DNA of 37,171 nucleotides from Actinomycetota bacterium. Its GTDB lineage: Bacteria; Actinomycetota; Actinomycetes; Nanopelagicales; Nanopelagicaceae. The notes below the pieces were generated by a model that was not told the DNA's origin, made no database searches, and saw nothing but the letters and a program-made list of their open reading frames with translations. The translations under genes were made by a program, and so were the position numbers. Location: NCBI GenBank assembly GCA_026392695.1, contig JAPLBP010000074.1, positions 1 to 37,171 on the forward strand. The letters are read 5' to 3'. This document shows positions 22,692 to 31,498 of this stretch, piece by piece; position 1 is the first letter of the stretch; every line of letters begins with the position of its first letter.

Positions 22692-24269
22692 ATGAACACT
22701 GCGACAAATCTTGCGCGCGCAATTGTGGTGCGCCTCCTTTCCGAAGGAATCACTGACGTTGTTCTATCACCAGGTTCGCGCAACGCTCCACTTTCCATCG
22801 CACTTTTTGCCGCGGAACAAAAGAGTTTAATTACTTTACATGTTCATATTGATGAAAGATCTGCAGGGTTTTTTGCGCTCGGGATTTCCAAGGCATCGAA
22901 CCGACCTGTCGCGATTGTTTGCACGAGTGGAACGGCAGTGGCAAATTACCATCCCGCGATATTGGAAGCTTGGCATTCTCAAGTTCCGTTGCTGGTGTTG
23001 ACTGCGGATCGACCGGCGCGTCTTCGTGAGACGGGTGCAAACCAGACGACTCTGCAATCAGGGATCTTTATGGATGCCGTTGCGTATAGTGCAGATGTAG
23101 AAGACATGGAATTTGATTTTGACTCTGCCTTCGATTCTTTATCCACTGGTCCAGTTCACTTAAATGTGCAATTCGATGAACCGCTTTTGCCCGATGATGA
23201 AGCTGATTGGCTAGTTGGTCTAACTACACAAGCTCGTGGGGTTATTTCAAAGCACGCCGCAAAGGATTTGCACATTGACACCCAGCTCGGTGTCATAGTC
23301 GTTGGTCACGATCGAGCGGGATTTTCCGTTGAGGATCTTGAAGAATTTGCTGGCAAAGTAGGCTGGCCCATTCTGGTTGAAGATCCACTCTCTTTCAAGA
23401 CGTCAATAGCTCACGCATCGCTTTTTCTCACTGCATCCCATGTGCGTGAGGTGTTAAAACCTGAGTGTGTGATTGTTATTGGCCGTACAACTTTGTCACG
23501 TTCTATCAATGCGCTAATCAAATCTGCCGGACGTGAAATTGTTATCGACCCTCGGATTGAGTTTGTAGACACGAAAAGAGTGGCAGACGAAATCTTTTTT
23601 AATTTGCCCACTCCAGTTGGCGAATTAATGCCCAGCGATGAGTGGCTCGCGAGATGGAAGGATTACTCAGCAAAAACTGAGTCGCTTATTCGGGGAATGG
23701 ATGCGTGGGGTGAGCCCACCATTTGCGGGGCAATTTCGGAAAGTTTGGAAAATGGAAGCGCTTTCTATCTCTCATCCTCTAGGCCTATTAGAGATATTGA
23801 AGGTTTTTCCACTCCACGTGCTGGTGTTGAAACATTTGCCAATAGAGGCTTGGCTGGAATCGATGGGAATATTTCCACTTCGGTTGGCATCGCCTCGCAG
23901 CGCAAATCGACAACCGCTCTCATGGGAGATCTTTCTTTTTTACATGATCACAATGGGCTCTTGTCAGCACAAAAAGTTGCGCTTCGAATTATCGTTCTGA
24001 ATAACAACGGTGGAGGTATTTTTTCTACCTTGCCACAAAATGGGGTAAAAGGATTTGAGAAGATCTTTGGTACCCCTCACGGTTATGATCTCGCGGCGAT
24101 TTCCTCCGCGTTAGGAATCCGAACGGTGACGGTTTCGACAGTGGCTGCACTCAAGGACGAGTTGGTATCACCTATTGTCGAACTCTCAGTTGTTATCGTT
24201 GAACTTCCTTCAAGGGAGAAGAACGCGGAAGTTCTTCGTTCACTGTACGAAGCAATTGCAAAGTTCTAA
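22692..24269 (+). CDS. menD: SEPHCHC synthase MenD
   Basis: Thiamine-diphosphate enzyme that joins isochorismate and 2-oxoglutarate. The product of about 525 residues begins MNTATNLARAIVVRLLSEG and has VVLSPGSRNAPLSIAL, HIDERSAGFFALG with the ThDP-activating Glu, CTSGTAVANYHPAILEA, NRGLAGIDGNISTSVG, and the Mg/ThDP-binding GDLSFLHDHNGL and NNNGGGIFSTLPQ. The ATG at 22692 is preferred on similarity; GTG 22683, inside menC, would add three residues. The 3' end overlaps the convergent menF by 4 bases. Confidence 0.94.
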   Translation: MNTATNLARAIVVRLLSEGITDVVLSPGSRNAPLSIALFAAEQKSLITLHVHIDERSAGFFALGISKASNRPVAIVCTSGTAVANYHPAILEAWHSQVPLLVLTADRPARLRETGANQTTLQSGIFMDAVAYSADVEDMEFDFDSAFDSLSTGPVHLNVQFDEPLLPDDEADWLVGLTTQARGVISKHAAKDLHIDTQLGVIVVGHDRAGFSVEDLEEFAGKVGWPILVEDPLSFKTSIAHASLFLTASHVREVLKPECVIVIGRTTLSRSINALIKSAGREIVIDPRIEFVDTKRVADEIFFNLPTPVGELMPSDEWLARWKDYSAKTESLIRGMDAWGEPTICGAISESLENGSAFYLSSSRPIRDIEGFSTPRAGVETFANRGLAGIDGNISTSVGIASQRKSTTALMGDLSFLHDHNGLLSAQKVALRIIVLNNNGGGIFSTLPQNGVKGFEKIFGTPHGYDLAAISSALGIRTVTVSTVAALKDELVSPIVELSVVIVELPSREKNAEVLRSLYEAIAKF

Positions 24270-25492
24270 GTCTTGGTTAGCGCACTCATCATCGGTGCGA
24301 ATTTAGCTTGGCTCTCATCAAGTTCCCGAACTGGATCTGATCCAGACACGATTCCACATCCGGCATAGAGGCGAATTTTATTTCCTTCGACCTGGCCACA
24401 TCGCAGGGCGATTCCTAGTTCGCCGTCACCTCGAGCATCAATCCACCCGACGGGACCGGCATATCTGCCACGTGCCATACCTTCCAATGTCGAAATTACT
24501 TTCGTAGCGATATCTGTTGGTGTCCCGCAAACAGCGGCGGAGGGATGTAATTTTTCTAGGATTGAAAAGACATCGAAGTGCTGTGAAGTTTCCGCTAGGG
24601 CACCTGTCACATCGGTAGCCAAATGCATGACGTTTGCGAGGTGAAGCACAAAGGGCGAATCGGGAACATTCGTTGAGGAGCAAAAGGGGGCCAGTGACTC
24701 AGCTACGGACCTAACCGCATACTCGTGTTCTTCTAGATCCTTGGATGAGCGAGCAAGTGATCCGGCCAATGCAAGATCTTTCTCATCATCACCAGTTCTC
24801 GTAATTGTTCCGGCAAGCACTCGCGAAGTGACCATCGATCGATTCAGGCGAAGAAGAAGTTCTGGCGTAGCACCAATCAGGCCCGCAACGGAAAAGCACC
24901 ACGTAGATGGGTATTCCTCTTCAAGGTTGCGCAAAATTTGGCGGGGATCAATCTGACTATCGGCCGTTCCATTGAGATCGCGAGCTAAAACAACTTTGTC
25001 GATCTGTCCCGCCGCGATCGCCGCGATCGCTTCAGCTACACGTTCTTGCCATACTTCTGGAGTAAGGGTTCCATTTCTCCATGAATATTTGGGAGCGCTC
25101 GTACTATCAATTTCACCCAACAAAACTGGCTGAGGATTTTGCCCTATCCATGTAATCCAGGATTGACCACCACGATTTCCCACAATTACTTTTGGAATTA
25201 CGAGGACAGATTCTTCCTCTTGAGAAAAGGAAAAGGAGGAAAAAAGAAGTGGCCCAGTTCCACTGCTGTGCACTGTGTCAGTAATTGAAAACGTACCTAA
25301 CTGCTGGTGCCACCACTCACGAGCATCGCGAAATCGATTTTTCCCCGTGACCGTTGTCGTGGCATGTACTCCCCAACCAACTAGTCCTTCTCCTCTGCGA
25401 ACCCATGAAAGTGGCTCTGCGTCCGGAAGTAGTTGGAGGAGCGGTAAGTGATCGCCGATGCGCGCACTTGTGACAGGGATGAGAGGGGGCAC
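24266..25492 (-). CDS. menF: Isochorismate synthase MenF
   Basis: Chorismate-to-isochorismate isomerase that starts the menaquinone branch. The 408-residue product has the chorismate-binding core: KVVLARDL, GATPELLLRL, SRVLAGTITR, SSKDLEEHEYAV, LHLANVMHLATDVTG, LHPSAAVCGTP and YAGPVGWIDARGDGELGIALRCG, ending IRLYAGCGIVSGSDPVRELDE. The start is GTG 25492, 12 bases after bioY, with no clear Shine-Dalgarno, so translation could be coupled to bioY. An entC-type siderophore role is unlikely given the men context. Confidence 0.92.
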   Translation of the reverse strand: MPPLIPVTSARIGDHLPLLQLLPDAEPLSWVRRGEGLVGWGVHATTTVTGKNRFRDAREWWHQQLGTFSITDTVHSSGTGPLLFSSFSFSQEEESVLVIPKVIVGNRGGQSWITWIGQNPQPVLLGEIDSTSAPKYSWRNGTLTPEVWQERVAEAIAAIAAGQIDKVVLARDLNGTADSQIDPRQILRNLEEEYPSTWCFSVAGLIGATPELLLRLNRSMVTSRVLAGTITRTGDDEKDLALAGSLARSSKDLEEHEYAVRSVAESLAPFCSSTNVPDSPFVLHLANVMHLATDVTGALAETSQHFDVFSILEKLHPSAAVCGTPTDIATKVISTLEGMARGRYAGPVGWIDARGDGELGIALRCGQVEGNKIRLYAGCGIVSGSDPVRELDESQAKFAPMMSALTKT

Positions 25493-25504
25493 GGAAAAGG
25501 GGAG

Positions 25505-26002
25505 TTACTTCTGAACGAAACGCCACACCAGTGGCAGAGAAGTTCCGGCAATAGCGATTTTTAAAGCTTCGCCGAAAAGAAATGGAGTTAAGCCCGCGGC
25601 GAGCGTCCACGACCATGTCTGATTAGAGAAGGAATGGAGCCAATAGAGGCCGAAAGAAAAGATAATGGCATCTCCAATGACCATGGTTGGAAGTGCAGAG
25701 CGCAATCGCTGATCCCATCGACGGCCCGCGAGGGCACCAACGACAACGGTGGCCAAAAGCATGCCCGCCAAATAACCTCCAGTGGCACCTGTGAGTCGGG
25801 ATAACCCGTGAGCCCCGTTTGCAAAAACTGGAGCTCCAGCAATTCCGACTAACAAATAGGTGAGGAAAGTGGAAAGCCCGAGTGCGCTTCCATAACTTGT
25901 CCCGATGAGAAGGACGCCTAGAGTTTGACCAGTCACCGGAACAGGCGATCCTGGAATTGGTACCGCGACCTGAGCCAGTGCCTCCGAATTCACTTGACGC
26001 AA
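25505..26002 (-). CDS. bioY: Biotin transporter BioY, N-terminus apparently missing
   Basis: Substrate-binding membrane subunit of a biotin ECF-type importer. The 165 residues contain the BioY core [63 protein letters not shown] and five or so membrane helices. BioY proteins usually have about 25-30 more residues, with the first helix before the PVPVTGQT motif; here the frame begins at a poor TTG (26002), and an in-frame stop lies a few codons upstream. Only 58 bases separate it from menG. The missing helix suggests a deletion at the 5' end, or the true start is lost. The family is certain, function doubtful. Confidence 0.8.
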   Translation of the reverse strand: MRQVNSEALAQVAVPIPGSPVPVTGQTLGVLLIGTSYGSALGLSTFLTYLLVGIAGAPVFANGAHGLSRLTGATGGYLAGMLLATVVVGALAGRRWDQRLRSALPTMVIGDAIIFSFGLYWLHSFSNQTWSWTLAAGLTPFLFGEALKIAIAGTSLPLVWRFVQK

Positions 26003-26060
26003 GACTTTTAACAGTCAGGGTAATTTGTGGCGCAAGCCTACTCTGGACAACAATACGGGT

Positions 26061-26753
26061 ATGTCCCGCGCCAATCTTGATAAAGATCCAGATGAAGTGG
26101 CAGCAATGTTTGACGCAGTGGCCAAGCGCTACGACCTGGTCAATGATCTTTTGAGCCTCGGGCGAACGAAGGCATGGCGAAAAGTTGCCACCTCCATCAT
26201 CGCCCCGACAGCAGGGATGAAAATATTGGATTTAGCGGCTGGGACTGGGTCATCTAGTGAGCCACTGGCCGCTGCTGGTGCTGAGGTCATTCCAGCCGAT
26301 TTTTCAGAAGGGATGTTGGCGGCTGGCCGAAAGGCCCGCCCTCACCTGCCCTTTACCAAGGCCGATGCCCTCAATTTGCCCTTCAAAGAGGGCGAATTTG
26401 ACGTTGTCACCATCTCTTTTGGCCTGCGCAATACCGCTGATATCGATAAGGCGTTGCGCGAAATGCTTCGTGTTACCAAAAGCGGGGGCCGATTGGCCGT
26501 TGTGGAGTTTTCACATCCTGTCTGGCGCCCGTTTCGTACCATTTATACCAATTATCTGATGCGAGCCCTTCCTTTTATTGCTCGGTTTACCTCCAGCAAT
26601 CCGGATGCCTATATCTATCTGGCTCAATCGATCCGGGCCTGGCCAAATCAAGTCGATCTGGCTGCCCGCATTGAGGCGGCAGGATGGACGAAGGCCCATT
26701 GGACCAACCTCACCGGGGGAGTTGTCGCAGTTCACACAGCTCTCAAGGCATAA
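26061..26753 (+). CDS. menG: Demethylmenaquinone methyltransferase
   Basis: SAM-dependent C-methyltransferase making menaquinone in the last step. The 230-residue product starts [18 protein letters not shown], followed by [20 protein letters not shown], motif [27 protein letters not shown] and the C-terminal [13 protein letters not shown] of MenG/UbiE. The ATG at 26061 fits the family start; an upstream in-frame start at 26025 is not conserved. By eye it is richer in GC and in GCC/GGC codons than its neighbours. In many actinobacteria a geranylgeranyl reductase gene lies between menG and nuoA; here only 43 bases lie there. Confidence 0.94.
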   Translation: MSRANLDKDPDEVAAMFDAVAKRYDLVNDLLSLGRTKAWRKVATSIIAPTAGMKILDLAAGTGSSSEPLAAAGAEVIPADFSEGMLAAGRKARPHLPFTKADALNLPFKEGEFDVVTISFGLRNTADIDKALREMLRVTKSGGRLAVVEFSHPVWRPFRTIYTNYLMRALPFIARFTSSNPDAYIYLAQSIRAWPNQVDLAARIEAAGWTKAHWTNLTGGVVAVHTALKA

Positions 26754-26780
26754 CGGTTACAGGTAAAGCCGTGGCGACAA

Positions 26781-26786
26781 TAGGAT
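26781..26786 (+). promoter_or_regulatory. Putative -10 hexamer of the nuo operon
   Basis: TAGGAT lies 10 bases before the nuoA ATG (26797), with GTTACA about 19 bases upstream as a poor -35. There is no Shine-Dalgarno for nuoA. It would start the nuo operon independently of menG; read-through from menG is equally possible. Confidence 0.3.
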
Positions 26787-26796
26787 TTCGATCATT

Positions 26797-27168
26797 ATGA
26801 CGTCCACACCCAACCCATATGTACCGATATTTGTCATCGGAGCAATCGGTTTTGGCTTTGCTGCTATCTCGGTGACGATCGCGGCAATTACGGGACCGAA
26901 GAGATACAACCGCGCCAAACAAGCAGCGTATGAATGTGGAATCGAACCAAGTCCACAAGCTGCAGAAGGTGGTCGCTTTCCAGTTAAATATTTTTTAACT
27001 GCGATGCTATTTATTATTTTCGACATAGAAATAGTTTTTCTTTATCCATGGGCGGTAACTTTCGACAAGCTTGGCCTTTTCGGTTTGGTTGAAATGGGAG
27101 TCTTTATCGCAACCGTGTTTGTCGCATATGCATATGTGTGGCGCCGCGGCGGACTGGAATGGGATTAA
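26797..27168 (+). CDS. nuoA: NADH-quinone oxidoreductase subunit A
   Basis: Small membrane subunit of respiratory complex I at the junction of the peripheral and membrane arms. The 123 residues have three membrane helices and the family stretch [11 protein letters not shown] with the loop Cys, then [27 protein letters not shown]. Length is standard. It is the first gene of the nuo operon and ends 2 bases before the nuoB GTG. Confidence 0.95.
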   Translation: MTSTPNPYVPIFVIGAIGFGFAAISVTIAAITGPKRYNRAKQAAYECGIEPSPQAAEGGRFPVKYFLTAMLFIIFDIEIVFLYPWAVTFDKLGLFGLVEMGVFIATVFVAYAYVWRRGGLEWD

Positions 27169-27170
27169 TA

Positions 27171-27599
27171 GTGGGCCTAGAAGAAAAATTACCCAGCGGA
27201 TTTGCTTTAACAAGTGTAGAAAAACTTGCAGGTTACATGCGAAAGAATTCGCTCTGGCCTGCGACATTCGGACTTGCTTGTTGTGCAATTGAGATGATGG
27301 CCGCAGGTGGCGGTCGATACGACCTAGCGCGATTCGGAACGATGGGCGCCTGTGCTTCCTCTGGAGGCATGTTCAATAACTACGCCATTGTTCAAGGCGT
27401 TGACCATGTCGTTCCCGTAGATATTTATTTACCAGGCTGTCCTCCGCGACCAGAAATGTTGATGGACGCAATTTTGAAACTTCACGAGCAAATTAGTAAT
27501 ACAAAACTTGGTGCAAATCGCGCAGACATTATTCGAGAAGTTGAAGCCGCAGCGCTCGCCGCTAAGCCAACCCACCAGTTAAAGGGGCTACTAGCGTGA
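27171..27599 (+). CDS. nuoB: NADH-quinone oxidoreductase subunit B, with an in-frame internal deletion of about 42 residues
   Basis: Peripheral-arm subunit that binds the N2 iron-sulfur cluster and forms part of the quinone pocket. Start GTG 27171 gives 142 residues, versus about 184 in actinobacterial NuoB. Residues 1-56 (to YDLARFG) and 58-142 (from [19 protein letters not shown]) are normal. Between them the family has about 43 residues beginning MEVFRxSPRQxDLMIVAG and ending PxWVIS, all absent; a single Thr (57) remains at the junction, near 27336-27344. The four cluster cysteines (37, 38, 61, 90) survive, but the deleted part lines the quinone site, so the subunit should not work. All other nuo genes seen are full length. 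nuoC starts inside its stop (GTGA). Confidence 0.9.
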   Translation: MGLEEKLPSGFALTSVEKLAGYMRKNSLWPATFGLACCAIEMMAAGGGRYDLARFGTMGACASSGGMFNNYAIVQGVDHVVPVDIYLPGCPPRPEMLMDAILKLHEQISNTKLGANRADIIREVEAAALAAKPTHQLKGLLA

Positions 27600-28219
27600 G
27601 CGGAATGTTTGGGTCTCAAGGATCAGGAGATACCTCCGGCTTTGGCGGGTTAGTTCGGGTAAGTGTTTCCGAAGGCTCTAGCGAGCGACCATACGGCGGA
27701 TATTTCGACGAGGTGGCAGATGATCTTGAGCGCGCCTATCCAGATTTTGCAGATGCAATTGAAAAAGTTGTTGTAGATCGTGGTGAACTCACACTTCACG
27801 TAAAGCGCGAAAAATTACTTGAAGTCGCTCTTATTTTGCGTGACAAACTGCTATTTGAAATGTCGCTTGGCGTAAATGGAGTCCACTACCCCGCAGAAGT
27901 GGGCCGCGAACTTCACGCTGTTATCCATCTACTTTCGATGACACATAATCGACGAATTCGACTTGAGATTTCAGTTCCTGATTCCGATCCACATATGCCT
28001 TCTTTAGTTGAGGTATGGGCTGGATCTAACTGGAACGAGAGAGAAGTTTTTGACATGTTTGGAATTATTTTTGATGGTCACCCAGGTCTGACGCGCATCT
28101 TGATGCCCGATGATTGGCGTGGACATCCTCAAAGAAAAGATTATCCACTTGGCGGAATTCCTGTGGAATACAAGGGCGCAACGGTCCCACCTCCTAGTGA
28201 GCGCAGGTCATATCGATGA
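27596..28219 (+). CDS. nuoC: NADH-quinone oxidoreductase subunit C
   Basis: Hydrophilic 30-kDa-type subunit of the complex I peripheral arm. The 207 residues carry [53 protein letters not shown] and the terminal [18 protein letters not shown] signature. The start is GTG 27596, overlapping the nuoB stop; the stop overlaps nuoD as ATGA. It is a stand-alone NuoC, not the NuoCD fusion of enterobacteria. Confidence 0.94.
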   Translation: MSGMFGSQGSGDTSGFGGLVRVSVSEGSSERPYGGYFDEVADDLERAYPDFADAIEKVVVDRGELTLHVKREKLLEVALILRDKLLFEMSLGVNGVHYPAEVGRELHAVIHLLSMTHNRRIRLEISVPDSDPHMPSLVEVWAGSNWNEREVFDMFGIIFDGHPGLTRILMPDDWRGHPQRKDYPLGGIPVEYKGATVPPPSERRSYR

Positions 28220-29568
28220 GCACATCAACAGATCCTTTAATTGATCCATACGCTACTTCTCGGGAAACCACGGAAGGCAGAGTCTTCTCAGTTACTGGTG
28301 GTGACTGGGATTCACTCGTCACGGAGATTGGTGCAACAAAGGAAGAGCGCGTTGTGGTCAATATGGGCCCACAACACCCTTCTACTCACGGTGTGCTCCG
28401 ACTTGTTCTTGAACTAGAAGGCGAATCAGTCACGGAATTGCGCGCTGGTATTGGTTACTTACATACCGGAATCGAAAAGAACGCTGAGTACCGAAGTTGG
28501 ACTCAAGGCGTCACTTTCGTAACTCGCATGGATTATCTTGCTCCGCTTTTCAATGAAGCCGCGTATTGCCTTGGCGTAGAGAAATTACTTGGGATAACCG
28601 ATGATGTAACAGAAAGAGCGAGCGCGATACGTGTGTTGATGATGGAGTTCAACCGAATCTCTTCTCACATGGTTGCTTTAGGGACTGGTGCTCTGGAACT
28701 AGGCGCTCTTTCTCCAATGATCTTCTGCTTCCGTGAGCGCGAAAAAGTTCTTGATGTTTTTGAAATGATTTCGGGTTTGCGCATGAACATGGCGTATATC
28801 CGTCCGGGTGGAGTCGCACAGGATTTACCACCAAATGCACTTGCGAAGATTCGCGAGACGGTGAAAGAGCTTCGTCGGGATTTTAAAGATAACGACAAGC
28901 TTCTCATCGGCAACACTATCTGGATGAAGCGCACTGAAGACGTGGGGTACTTGGATTTGGCTGGTTGCACAACTTTGGGAGTGACTGGTCCAGTCCTTCG
29001 AGCAACTGGAATGCCTTGGGACCTTCGCAAACTCCAGCCATATAGCGGTTACGAAAACTACAACTTTGATGTTGTCACAGCCGACACGTGTGACGTTTAT
29101 GGACGCTTCTTAATCCGCATGAGCGAATTGGAACAATCACTTCGCATTATCGAACAGTGTGTGGACAAACTAGAGAAGTTAGAAGGACAGCCAGTAATGG
29201 TTGCAGATAAGAAGATTGCTTGGCCTTCACAACTAGCTCTTGGTGGGGATGGACTTGGAAACTCTCTTGACCACATTAGAGAAATTATGGGGACCTCCAT
29301 GGAGTCTCTGATTCATCACTTCAAACTAGTTACCGAAGGCTTCAGGGTTCCTGCTGGTCAGATTTATGAAGCGGTGGAATCACCTCGTGGCGAAATTGGA
29401 GTCCACCTGGTTTCTGATGGCGGTACCCGCCCATACCGACTTCATTTCCGCGAACCGTCTTTTAATAACCTGCAATCAACTTCAGCGATGTGCGAAGGCT
29501 CCCTTATTGCCGACGTAGTAGCTGCTGTTGCGTCAATCGATCCCGTGATGGGTGGTGTAGATCGCTAA
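28216..29568 (+). CDS. nuoD: NADH-quinone oxidoreductase subunit D
   Basis: 49-kDa-type subunit that makes the other face of the quinone-binding site. The 450 residues have the family opening [15 protein letters not shown] with the quinone-pocket His, [40 protein letters not shown] and the C-terminal [18 protein letters not shown]. Length is normal with no gap. It overlaps nuoE as TAATG. Confidence 0.96.
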   Translation: MSTSTDPLIDPYATSRETTEGRVFSVTGGDWDSLVTEIGATKEERVVVNMGPQHPSTHGVLRLVLELEGESVTELRAGIGYLHTGIEKNAEYRSWTQGVTFVTRMDYLAPLFNEAAYCLGVEKLLGITDDVTERASAIRVLMMEFNRISSHMVALGTGALELGALSPMIFCFREREKVLDVFEMISGLRMNMAYIRPGGVAQDLPPNALAKIRETVKELRRDFKDNDKLLIGNTIWMKRTEDVGYLDLAGCTTLGVTGPVLRATGMPWDLRKLQPYSGYENYNFDVVTADTCDVYGRFLIRMSELEQSLRIIEQCVDKLEKLEGQPVMVADKKIAWPSQLALGGDGLGNSLDHIREIMGTSMESLIHHFKLVTEGFRVPAGQIYEAVESPRGEIGVHLVSDGGTRPYRLHFREPSFNNLQSTSAMCEGSLIADVVAAVASIDPVMGGVDR

Positions 29569-30194
29569 TGGCATTTACCGAAGATAATGTGAAGACGATG
29601 GATTCAATGATCGCGCGCTACCCGCGACCGCGTTCCGCGATCATGCCTCTCCTGCACTATGTGCAATCGATTGATGGGTTTGTTACGAACGAGGGAATTG
29701 AACTTGTTGCAAAGAAGTTGGATCTGAGCACCGCCGAAGTTACTGCGGTCTCAACTTTCTACACTCAATACAAGAACAAGCCTGTGGGCGAGTATCACGT
29801 GGGAGTCTGCACCAATACCCTCTGCGCTGTAATGGGCGGGGATGCAATCTTCTCGGCGTTAAAGGAACACCTTGATCTTGAAAACGATGGCGTTACTCCT
29901 GACGGAAAAGTGTCTCTCGAACATCTTGAATGCAATGCAGCGTGTGACTACGCCCCTGTTGTCATGGCCAACTGGGAGTTCTATGACAATCAAACAGTTC
30001 AGTCAGCAATAGATCTTGTAGATGGTGCTCGAGCTGGAAATCCTCCAGCTCCAACCCGTGGTCCAGATGTTCTTCCAACATGGAAACAGAATTCTGCTGT
30101 TCTGGCGGGATTAAATGATGGTCACGCAAATGAAGGTGTTCAAGCCGGGGCTCCGTCACTTCTCGGACTAGAGATTTCAAAGGTGCAGGGATGA
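29568..30194 (+). CDS. nuoE: NADH-quinone oxidoreductase subunit E
   Basis: 24-kDa-type subunit binding the [2Fe-2S] cluster N1a in the NADH-dehydrogenase module. The 208-residue product has the four ligands in VGVCTNTLCAVMGG and LECNAACDYAPV. The start ATG 29568 overlaps the nuoD stop; the frame is open further upstream inside nuoD but that part is not NuoE-like. The last 50 residues form a low-similarity actinobacterial tail. It overlaps nuoF (ATGA). Confidence 0.95.
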   Translation: MAFTEDNVKTMDSMIARYPRPRSAIMPLLHYVQSIDGFVTNEGIELVAKKLDLSTAEVTAVSTFYTQYKNKPVGEYHVGVCTNTLCAVMGGDAIFSALKEHLDLENDGVTPDGKVSLEHLECNAACDYAPVVMANWEFYDNQTVQSAIDLVDGARAGNPPAPTRGPDVLPTWKQNSAVLAGLNDGHANEGVQAGAPSLLGLEISKVQG

Positions 30195-31498
30195 CAACAC
30201 TTACGCCAGTTCTATCCGAACATTGGGACGAGAAAGATTCGTTTACCATCGAGGGTTACAAACGTCACGGTGGATATGAAGCGGCGAAAAAAGCACTCGC
30301 TATGGAACCAGATGCAGTAATTCAACTCGTTAAGGATTCTGGCCTGCGCGGTCGTGGTGGAGCAGGATTTCCTCCGGGAATGAAGTGGGGATTCATTCCT
30401 CAAGGTGACAATAAAGACCATTATTTAGTTGTTAATGCCGATGAATCAGAGCCTGGTACTTGCAAAGACATGCCGCTCTTGTTGGCCAACCCGCATGTAC
30501 TAGTCGAAGGCGTCATTATCGCTTCTTATGCAATCCGCGCCAAGAAAGCTTTTATCTATGTCCGCGGTGAAGTCACGCACGTTGTTCGTCGCCTTAATCA
30601 AGCGATTGAAGATGCTTACAAAGCTGGCTACCTAGGAAAGAATATTTTTGGAACTGGAGTCGAAGTTGATCTCGTTCTCCATGTCGGCGCCGGTGCCTAC
30701 ATCTGCGGAGAAGAAACAGCTCTCCTGGATTCACTTGAAGGTTTCCGCGGACAACCCCGACTTCGACCTCCGTTTCCTGCAATCGCTGGTCTATATGCGC
30801 GTCCTACAGTTGTGAACAACGTTGAATCAATTTCATCTGTTCCTTCAATTGTTGCCCGAGGGGCTGAATGGTTTTCATCTATGGGAACCGAAAAGAGCAA
30901 GGGCATGACCCTTTATTCGCTCTCTGGACACGTTGTTCGACCGGGACAATTTGAAGCGCCCCTAGGAATTACTCTTCGGGAATTGCTTGAAATGTCAGGT
31001 GGAATTCGTGAAGGTCACCAACTTAAATTCTGGACTCCTGGTGGATCATCAACGCCAATCTTCACGGCTGATCATCTTGACACTCCTTTAGATTATGAAG
31101 GTGTTGCCGCGGCTGGTTCCATGCTTGGCACCAAAGCACTTCAAATTTTTGATGAAACTACCTGCGTCGTTCGCGCAGTGTTGCGATGGAGTGAGTTTTA
31201 TAAGCATGAGTCTTGTGGAAAATGCACGCCATGTCGTGAAGGCACTTGGTGGCTGGTTCAGCTTCTTCGCGATCTTGAAAATGGAAAAGGCACAGCCACA
31301 GATCTCGATAAGTTGCTCGACTTGTGCGAAAACATTCTGGGGCGCGCATTTTGCGCCCTTGGTGATGGAGCTACGAGTCCGATTACTTCGTCGATCAAGC
31401 ACTTTAGGGATGAGTACATCGCACACATCACTCATGGAGGGTGCCCTTTTGACCCTCAAGCGTCAACTCTTTTCGCATCTGCAAAGGCAGGTGCATAG
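30191..31498 (+). CDS. nuoF: NADH-quinone oxidoreductase subunit F
   Basis: 51-kDa-type subunit with the NADH site, FMN and cluster N3. The 435 residues show the NADH/FMN glycine-rich motif RGRGGAGFPPGMKW, NADESEPGTCKD, GAGAYICGEETALLDSLEG and the cluster motif ESCGKCTPCREG with the fourth Cys in GRAFCALGDGA. Complete. Its TAG is followed at once by the nuoG ATG. Confidence 0.96.
   Translation: MTTLTPVLSEHWDEKDSFTIEGYKRHGGYEAAKKALAMEPDAVIQLVKDSGLRGRGGAGFPPGMKWGFIPQGDNKDHYLVVNADESEPGTCKDMPLLLANPHVLVEGVIIASYAIRAKKAFIYVRGEVTHVVRRLNQAIEDAYKAGYLGKNIFGTGVEVDLVLHVGAGAYICGEETALLDSLEGFRGQPRLRPPFPAIAGLYARPTVVNNVESISSVPSIVARGAEWFSSMGTEKSKGMTLYSLSGHVVRPGQFEAPLGITLRELLEMSGGIREGHQLKFWTPGGSSTPIFTADHLDTPLDYEGVAAAGSMLGTKALQIFDETTCVVRAVLRWSEFYKHESCGKCTPCREGTWWLVQLLRDLENGKGTATDLDKLLDLCENILGRAFCALGDGATSPITSSIKHFRDEYIAHITHGGCPFDPQASTLFASAKAGA

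Noticed and set aside
26003-26060. Riboswitch or BirA-type operator upstream of bioY
   Set aside because: The 58-base gap is too short for a riboswitch and I see no convincing long dyad; the region may itself be altered by a deletion.
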